Assembly (NCBI GenBank): GCA_030634615.1
Contig: DAOWAL010000010.1
Coordinates: forward strand, 1-16,104
Direction of reading: 5' to 3'
From: Candidatus Aenigmatarchaeota archaeon
GTDB lineage: Archaea > Aenigmatarchaeota > Aenigmatarchaeia > QMZP01 > QMZT01
Length of the DNA: 16,104 bases
The notes beneath the pieces were generated by a model, which worked only from the letters and a program-made list of their open reading frames with translations, searched no databases and was not told where the DNA came from. Below are positions 13,596 through 16,104 of this stretch, one piece after another; position 1 is the stretch's first letter; each line of letters opens with the position of its first letter. The position numbers and the translations under genes are program-made.

Positions 13596-13650
13596 TTTAT
13601 CTTTCTCTGAGTTCTTTTTATTTATCATAGTTGTCAGTTCTTACTCTGCG
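13596..13650 (+). repeat. Island repeat copy C
   Basis: TTATCTTTCTCTGAGTTCTTTTT (13597-13619, in two parts: TTATCTTTCTC and TGAGTTCTTTTT) matches copy E with a single base change over the shared stretch, then TTTATTTATCA as in A, B and D, and a more degraded ACTCTGC end. On the minus strand it still encodes KELRER and a stop. The promoter of wHTH/RelE module 2 begins directly after it. Confidence 0.7.
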
Positions 13651-13663
13651 AAAGAGGTAAATA

Positions 13664-13705
13664 CTTATAAATATATATACTATATAAATTCATATATAAG
13701 GTGAT
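13664..13705 (+). promoter_or_regulatory. Promoter and Shine-Dalgarno of wHTH/RelE module 2
   Basis: A very AT-rich stretch with TATA-like CTTATAAATATA (13664-13675) and ATATAAATT (13682-13690), followed by AAGGTGA (13698-13704) just before the ATG at 13709. It shares general character, but not a clear operator sequence, with the promoter of module 1. Confidence 0.55.
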
Positions 13706-13708
13706 ATT

Positions 13709-14002
13709 ATGCCACAACTGATGAAAACGCCAGAAAGTGTAAAAACAATACTACATTATCCCAATCTGAAAACAGTACTTTTGGTAGAGGAAACTATAAA
13801 AGAATTGGGTGCCACCACAAAAACTAACCTTTTCAGAACATTGAATAACAGAGTAAATTGGCAGGTTATGGAAGTAATCCTCGATTATCTTTACGCAAGA
13901 GGAATGATTGTCTACGACAAAATAGGAAAGATAACATGGGTTTACAACCCCGAAGGTGTCCGTAAATGGAAGAAAATGAAGCATCTTGAGGTAAGGGTAT
14001 GA
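13709..14002 (+). CDS. Winged-helix DNA-binding protein, probable antitoxin of wHTH/RelE module 2
   Basis: A 97-residue winged-helix protein paralogous to the one at 1937-2278. It has HYPNLKTVLLVEETIKELG (16-34), TKTNLFRTL, a helix with WQVMEVILDYLYARG, then the wing GMIVYD and GKITWVYNP and VRKWKK. It lacks the longer N-terminal extension of the paralogue. The start is set by AAGGTGA a few bases upstream. It overlaps the RelE-like gene by 4 bp (ATGA), which suggests translational coupling of antitoxin and toxin, with the antitoxin made first. The gene lies directly between island repeat copies C and D, so the module is bordered by the repeat on each side. Confidence 0.8.
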   Translation: MPQLMKTPESVKTILHYPNLKTVLLVEETIKELGATTKTNLFRTLNNRVNWQVMEVILDYLYARGMIVYDKIGKITWVYNPEGVRKWKKMKHLEVRV

Positions 14003-14328
14003 TAGTATTACGTTTCGCTGATATTAACGTGAAGAAAGCATACGAAAGGCTTAAAAAGAGTGAGTTTCAGGATCTTTATAAACATCTGGCAAGGGCTTTT
14101 AAGGATATAGAGAAAACTCCGTCATGTGGAATATCCATACCAAAGAAACTTATACCAAAGGTGTATATCAAAAAATATGGAATAGTAAGTTTGTTCAAGT
14201 ATGATCTTCCCGCTGGGTGGAGACTGATATACTCATTGGACAAAGATGGAATAGAAGTCATAGCTATAATACTTGAATGGATGAAACACAAGGATTACGA
14301 AAAAAGGTTCAAATACAAGAGCAGATAA
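13999..14328 (+). CDS. RelE/ParE-superfamily toxin-like protein, module 2
   Basis: A 109-residue basic protein of the same type as 2263-2592. The core block LFKYDLPAGWRLIYSL (65-80) includes Trp74-Arg75; the strand VIAIILEW and the H-x-x-Y-like end (KHKDYEKRF, 96-104) follow. Both toxins share an ARAFKDI/NRAFTDI helix followed by P-S-x-G-I and a K-x-x-I-P segment, so the homology is full-length. The ATG overlaps the antitoxin stop as ATGA, and GAGG at 13988-13991 serves as a Shine-Dalgarno. It may cleave mRNA at the ribosome or act as a ParE-like gyrase poison; the sequence does not decide. Repeat copy D follows 10 bp after the stop. Confidence 0.82.
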   Translation: MIVLRFADINVKKAYERLKKSEFQDLYKHLARAFKDIEKTPSCGISIPKKLIPKVYIKKYGIVSLFKYDLPAGWRLIYSLDKDGIEVIAIILEWMKHKDYEKRFKYKSR

Positions 14329-14338
14329 TGTTGAACAT

Positions 14339-14406
14339 ACTCCCTTTCTTTTATTTATCACTCTTAGCTTAAGCTGCATCTATGAACAATGTGTTAATTT
14401 AAAACT
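14339..14406 (+). repeat. Island repeat copy D, with promoter of small gene 2
   Basis: Shares the 60-bp core of copy A (14349-14406 versus 11933-11992; four mismatches, one 2-nt gap), including the AACAATGTG element and the TATA box TTTAAA at 14398-14403. The TATA box lies 21 nt before the ATG at 14425, exactly as in copy A. Like A, it begins with CCCTTTC rather than the TGAGTTC segment of B, C and E. Confidence 0.8.
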
Positions 14407-14424
14407 TTCCAGAAAATAAATGGT

Positions 14425-14724
14425 ATGAAGATATTCGGTAAAGGCATCGAAATTGATAACTCGGAAAAATACGGTCTCATAACTTGGGGCGATAAAGGTG
14501 TTAGATGGGGATATATTGATATTAAGAATTATTTGAAAAATCTATCTTCGGAGTCACCTATATCTTCGGGGTCAGATAGCGAAGTAAAGCGTGATATATC
14601 AATGCAACATGTTGGGATTTCGGCGTTTTTTGATGAATACAAAGCTAAAATAGGTAAAGAAGACCCGGAAATGGTAAAAGCCATTCAAAGAACACTAGAT
14701 ATTCTAACGCCTCTCACTAAGTGA
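14425..14724 (+). CDS. Small orphan protein, cassette gene 2
   Basis: An unrecognised 99-residue soluble protein. The N-terminus (MKIFGKGIEIDNSEKYGLITWGD) resembles that of cassette protein 1 in the pattern M.I..KG..I..D..KYG and is probably two beta strands. Residues about 42-52 are a Ser-rich linker (SSESPISSGSDS). The rest is helical (ISAFFDEYKAKIG, EDPEMVKAIQRTLDIL). No signal peptide or membrane segment is present. Beyond the N-terminus it shows little similarity to protein 1, while the upstream promoter is nearly identical; this contrast is unusual. ATG at 14420 is followed by a stop after two codons, so 14425 is the start, 21 nt from the TATA box and without a Shine-Dalgarno. It converges with the MscS-like gene, with 2 bp between stop codons. 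Function unknown. Confidence 0.75.
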   Translation: MKIFGKGIEIDNSEKYGLITWGDKGVRWGYIDIKNYLKNLSSESPISSGSDSEVKRDISMQHVGISAFFDEYKAKIGKEDPEMVKAIQRTLDILTPLTK

Positions 14725-14750
14725 ATTTACCTTTCTCTGAGTTCTTTTTC
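14725..14750. repeat. Island repeat copy E, within the 3' end of the MscS-like gene
   Basis: ATTTACCTTTCTCTGAGTTC continuing TTTTTC matches copies B and C. Here it is the last codons of the MscS-like gene read on the minus strand (EKELRER and stop). Either B and C are copies of this gene end carried along when the neighbouring small gene was duplicated, or the gene acquired its end from the repeat. Confidence 0.7.
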
Positions 14751-15575
14751 TATTGGTTTTTTCATTAGAAGTGAATTTGGTAGTATTATGTTTTTCTTGT
14801 TCACTCTCAGGACGACTGAGAACGGATCTATCCTTTCAACAACGCCGTGATACTTTTCTACCTTTATCTTATCTCCTACCCTGAGTGAGTTTTTAAGATG
14901 CATGCCTGCTGTAAAGTTTGGTATTAGGTCTTTTAGGCCGACTGTGAATACTATTACAACTACTGCAAGGACTGCTGAGAAGAGCAGAAGCATTGCATTT
15001 ATGTCAAGTCCTATAAGGCTTAGTGACATTATTACAGCGATCATTGAAACAGAGTATTTTATCAGTCCACCTGAAAACTTGGCAAGTACTTCTTCTTTGA
15101 GCATTTTCCTTGCGCCTTCTTCAAACACTTTACCGAAGAAATCGGCAACCATAAAGCCTATTATTATGACAAGTATTGAGAGTATCAGCTTTGGAACAAA
15201 TATTATGACATCATTGATTAAGTTAGCAACACTGGTAAATCCAAGTATCTGGATTATCATTGTAAGGGTAAGTATGTAGATGCTCCATTTAACAAGATCT
15301 CCTATGAATTCAACAACGTCTCCTTTGTAACCAGTAACGCGGAGTATGTCTTCGGTCAGGGTTCTTGTTGTCATCCTCTTAAGACCAACAACTCCAAGTA
15401 TTTTTCTGACAATTGCTTTGGCTATCCTTCCTGCAATGTATCCAACTAAGATTATCATCACTATCTGGATTATCAACTGCAAATTAGGTACTATGAACTG
15501 TGGGAAAAAACCTTGCATAAAACCTAAAAGCATTGCATACGATGTTTCCATAAAGGAATTGATATCGAAAGCCAT
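14727..15575 (-). CDS. MscS-like small-conductance mechanosensitive channel
   Basis: A 282-residue membrane protein. Helices lie near 31-50, 90-112, 120-146, 172-190 and 192-214; the third (FVPKLILSILVIIIGFMVADFFGKV) is the conserved TM-helix repeat found before MscS domains. The MscS core follows: a pore-helix-like, Ala/Val-rich segment (194-214), then LKDLIPNFTAGMHLKNSLRVGDKIKV (215-240) and a beta domain GVVERIDPFSVVLRVNKKNIILPNSLL ending at KKPIEKELRER. Such channels open on hypo-osmotic shock to release solutes. The large C-terminal cytoplasmic alpha/beta domain of E. coli MscS is absent, so the protein ends soon after the beta domain. A TATA box (15595-15605) lies about 20 nt before the ATG, implying a leaderless mRNA. 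Its last codons coincide with island repeat copy E. Confidence 0.9.
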   Translation of the reverse strand: MAFDINSFMETSYAMLLGFMQGFFPQFIVPNLQLIIQIVMIILVGYIAGRIAKAIVRKILGVVGLKRMTTRTLTEDILRVTGYKGDVVEFIGDLVKWSIYILTLTMIIQILGFTSVANLINDVIIFVPKLILSILVIIIGFMVADFFGKVFEEGARKMLKEEVLAKFSGGLIKYSVSMIAVIMSLSLIGLDINAMLLLFSAVLAVVVIVFTVGLKDLIPNFTAGMHLKNSLRVGDKIKVEKYHGVVERIDPFSVVLRVNKKNIILPNSLLMKKPIEKELRER

Positions 15576-15594
15576 AGAACTTTGTTGGAAACAA

Positions 15595-15605
15595 TATATA
15601 TAAAT
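15595..15605 (-). promoter_or_regulatory. TATA box of the MscS-like gene
   Basis: TATATATAAAT (plus-strand reading) lies about 20 nt upstream of the minus-strand ATG at 15575. No Shine-Dalgarno is seen, so the transcript is probably leaderless. Confidence 0.55.
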
Positions 15606-15631
15606 ACAAATTTGTGACTATTTTGTTAAAA

Positions 15632-16104
15632 TTAGAATACCATTGACTTGTCATTCAGTACATCTTTTACAACACTTTTTGCATCTTCGAAAAATTTCAT
15701 TATCATTGGCTTGTCTTTGTGTCGTTTGTAGTTTTCGTATATATGAGCAATAACTTCCTTTGGCAGATCTACGCCACTAACTTTACTTGGTAACATTAAA
15801 TCTGGTGCAAGTGAAACATTGACAACTTTCGGTTCACCGTTCAAGCTTATGTCAATTCTTGCAAACTGTGCATCTATTGCTCTTGCAGCTTCCAGAGCAA
15901 GATGCTTTGTTTCAACATCCATTTTATGTGTTTTGTAATCAGCTTTTGCAAAAATAATGTCTTTTTCCTTTGTTTTCTTTTTCAGGCACGTTAAAACATC
16001 TGGTTCTGCAACATAGCATGAAACCACGTTTTTTACAACATCCTCTATTATTATTGGCTCATTAAGGCTAGCTAGTGCACCTATAACAGATTTTGCCTCA
16101 GTTA
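15632..16104 (-). CDS. C-terminal part of an ATP-grasp (RimK-like) protein, runs off the right edge
   Basis: The minus-strand frame is open from the stop at 15632 to the window edge (about 156 residues seen), so the N-terminus is outside; GTG at 16027 is an internal codon, not a start. The visible part has a helix with LEAARAIDAQFARIDISLNGEPKVVNVSLAPDL, then SKVSGVDLPKEVIAHIYENY. This resembles the end of ATP-grasp ligases of the RimK type, where A..G.D......Y..EVN is followed by a G-x-D segment and a last helix. The usual E-x-N metal motif reads V-V-N-V here, so either the family is divergent or the enzyme is altered. The assignment is tentative; the ATP-binding lobes needed to confirm it are outside the window. 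It lies 56 bp upstream of the MscS-like gene on the same strand. Confidence 0.45.
   Translation of the reverse strand, partial: TEAKSVIGALASLNEPIIIEDVVKNVVSCYVAEPDVLTCLKKKTKEKDIIFAKADYKTHKMDVETKHLALEAARAIDAQFARIDISLNGEPKVVNVSLAPDLMLPSKVSGVDLPKEVIAHIYENYKRHKDKPMIMKFFEDAKSVVKDVLNDKSMVF

Noticed and set aside
11911..14754. CRISPR array or integron attC sites
   Set aside because: The repeats are few, hundreds of bases apart, unequal in length and partly coding; there are no Cas genes, no integrase and no attC-like folded palindromes.
1..16104. tRNA or rRNA genes
   Set aside because: The intergenic gaps were read on both strands; none holds a cloverleaf-like sequence with a T-loop GTTC.A..C pattern or rRNA-like conserved stretches.

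Overview
This window is archaeal. It encodes an archaeal EF-1alpha, archaeal-type tyrosyl- and valyl-tRNA synthetases, a deoxyhypusine synthase and a presenilin-type protease. Transcription starts look archaeal too: TTTAAA-like TATA boxes often lie about 21-24 nt before an ATG, which implies leaderless mRNAs, while a smaller set of genes carries GGTGA or GGAGG ribosome binding sites. The AT-rich, compact layout would fit a small-genome (DPANN-like) or euryarchaeal lineage. That placement is inference; no gene here fixes the phylum.

Layout: 56-1267 (minus) holds deoxyhypusine synthase followed by a C-terminally truncated pyruvoyl-dependent arginine decarboxylase, a polyamine/hypusine operon. 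1447-1818 is a stand-alone CheY-like receiver. 1937-2592 is a winged-helix/RelE-like toxin-antitoxin pair behind a duplicated 16-bp operator-like element. 2696-3724 is TyrRS. 3741-5416 (minus) is a sugar-1-phosphate nucleotidylyltransferase with a left-handed beta-helix, overlapped by a small P-loop kinase. 5500-6198 is a membrane protein with a His-rich linker. 6215-7156 (minus) is a presenilin-like aspartyl protease, divergent from an MgtC-like protein (7210-7632). Then come ValRS (7710-10115), a small anchored MopE-like Cys-rich protein (10144-10503) and EF-1alpha (10637-11905).

The accessory part is 11906-14754, between EF-1alpha and an MscS-like channel. A related, non-identical sequence occurs five times (11911-11992, 12330-12390, 13596-13650, 14339-14406, 14725-14750). 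It borders two distantly similar small orphan genes (12011-12328, 14425-14724), a relic of a third (13527-13595), a wHTH-nucleotidyltransferase/HEPN toxin-antitoxin module (12426-13465, minus) and a second wHTH/RelE module (13709-14328) paralogous to the first. The promoters of the two intact small genes are far more alike than their coding sequences. The pieces suggest a tandem series of small-gene cassettes later interrupted by toxin-antitoxin modules. I regard this as the most novel part of the window.

The window closes with the MscS-like channel (14727-15575, minus) and the C-terminal part of an ATP-grasp/RimK-like protein running off the right edge. I saw no tRNA, rRNA, CRISPR array, transposase or integrase.
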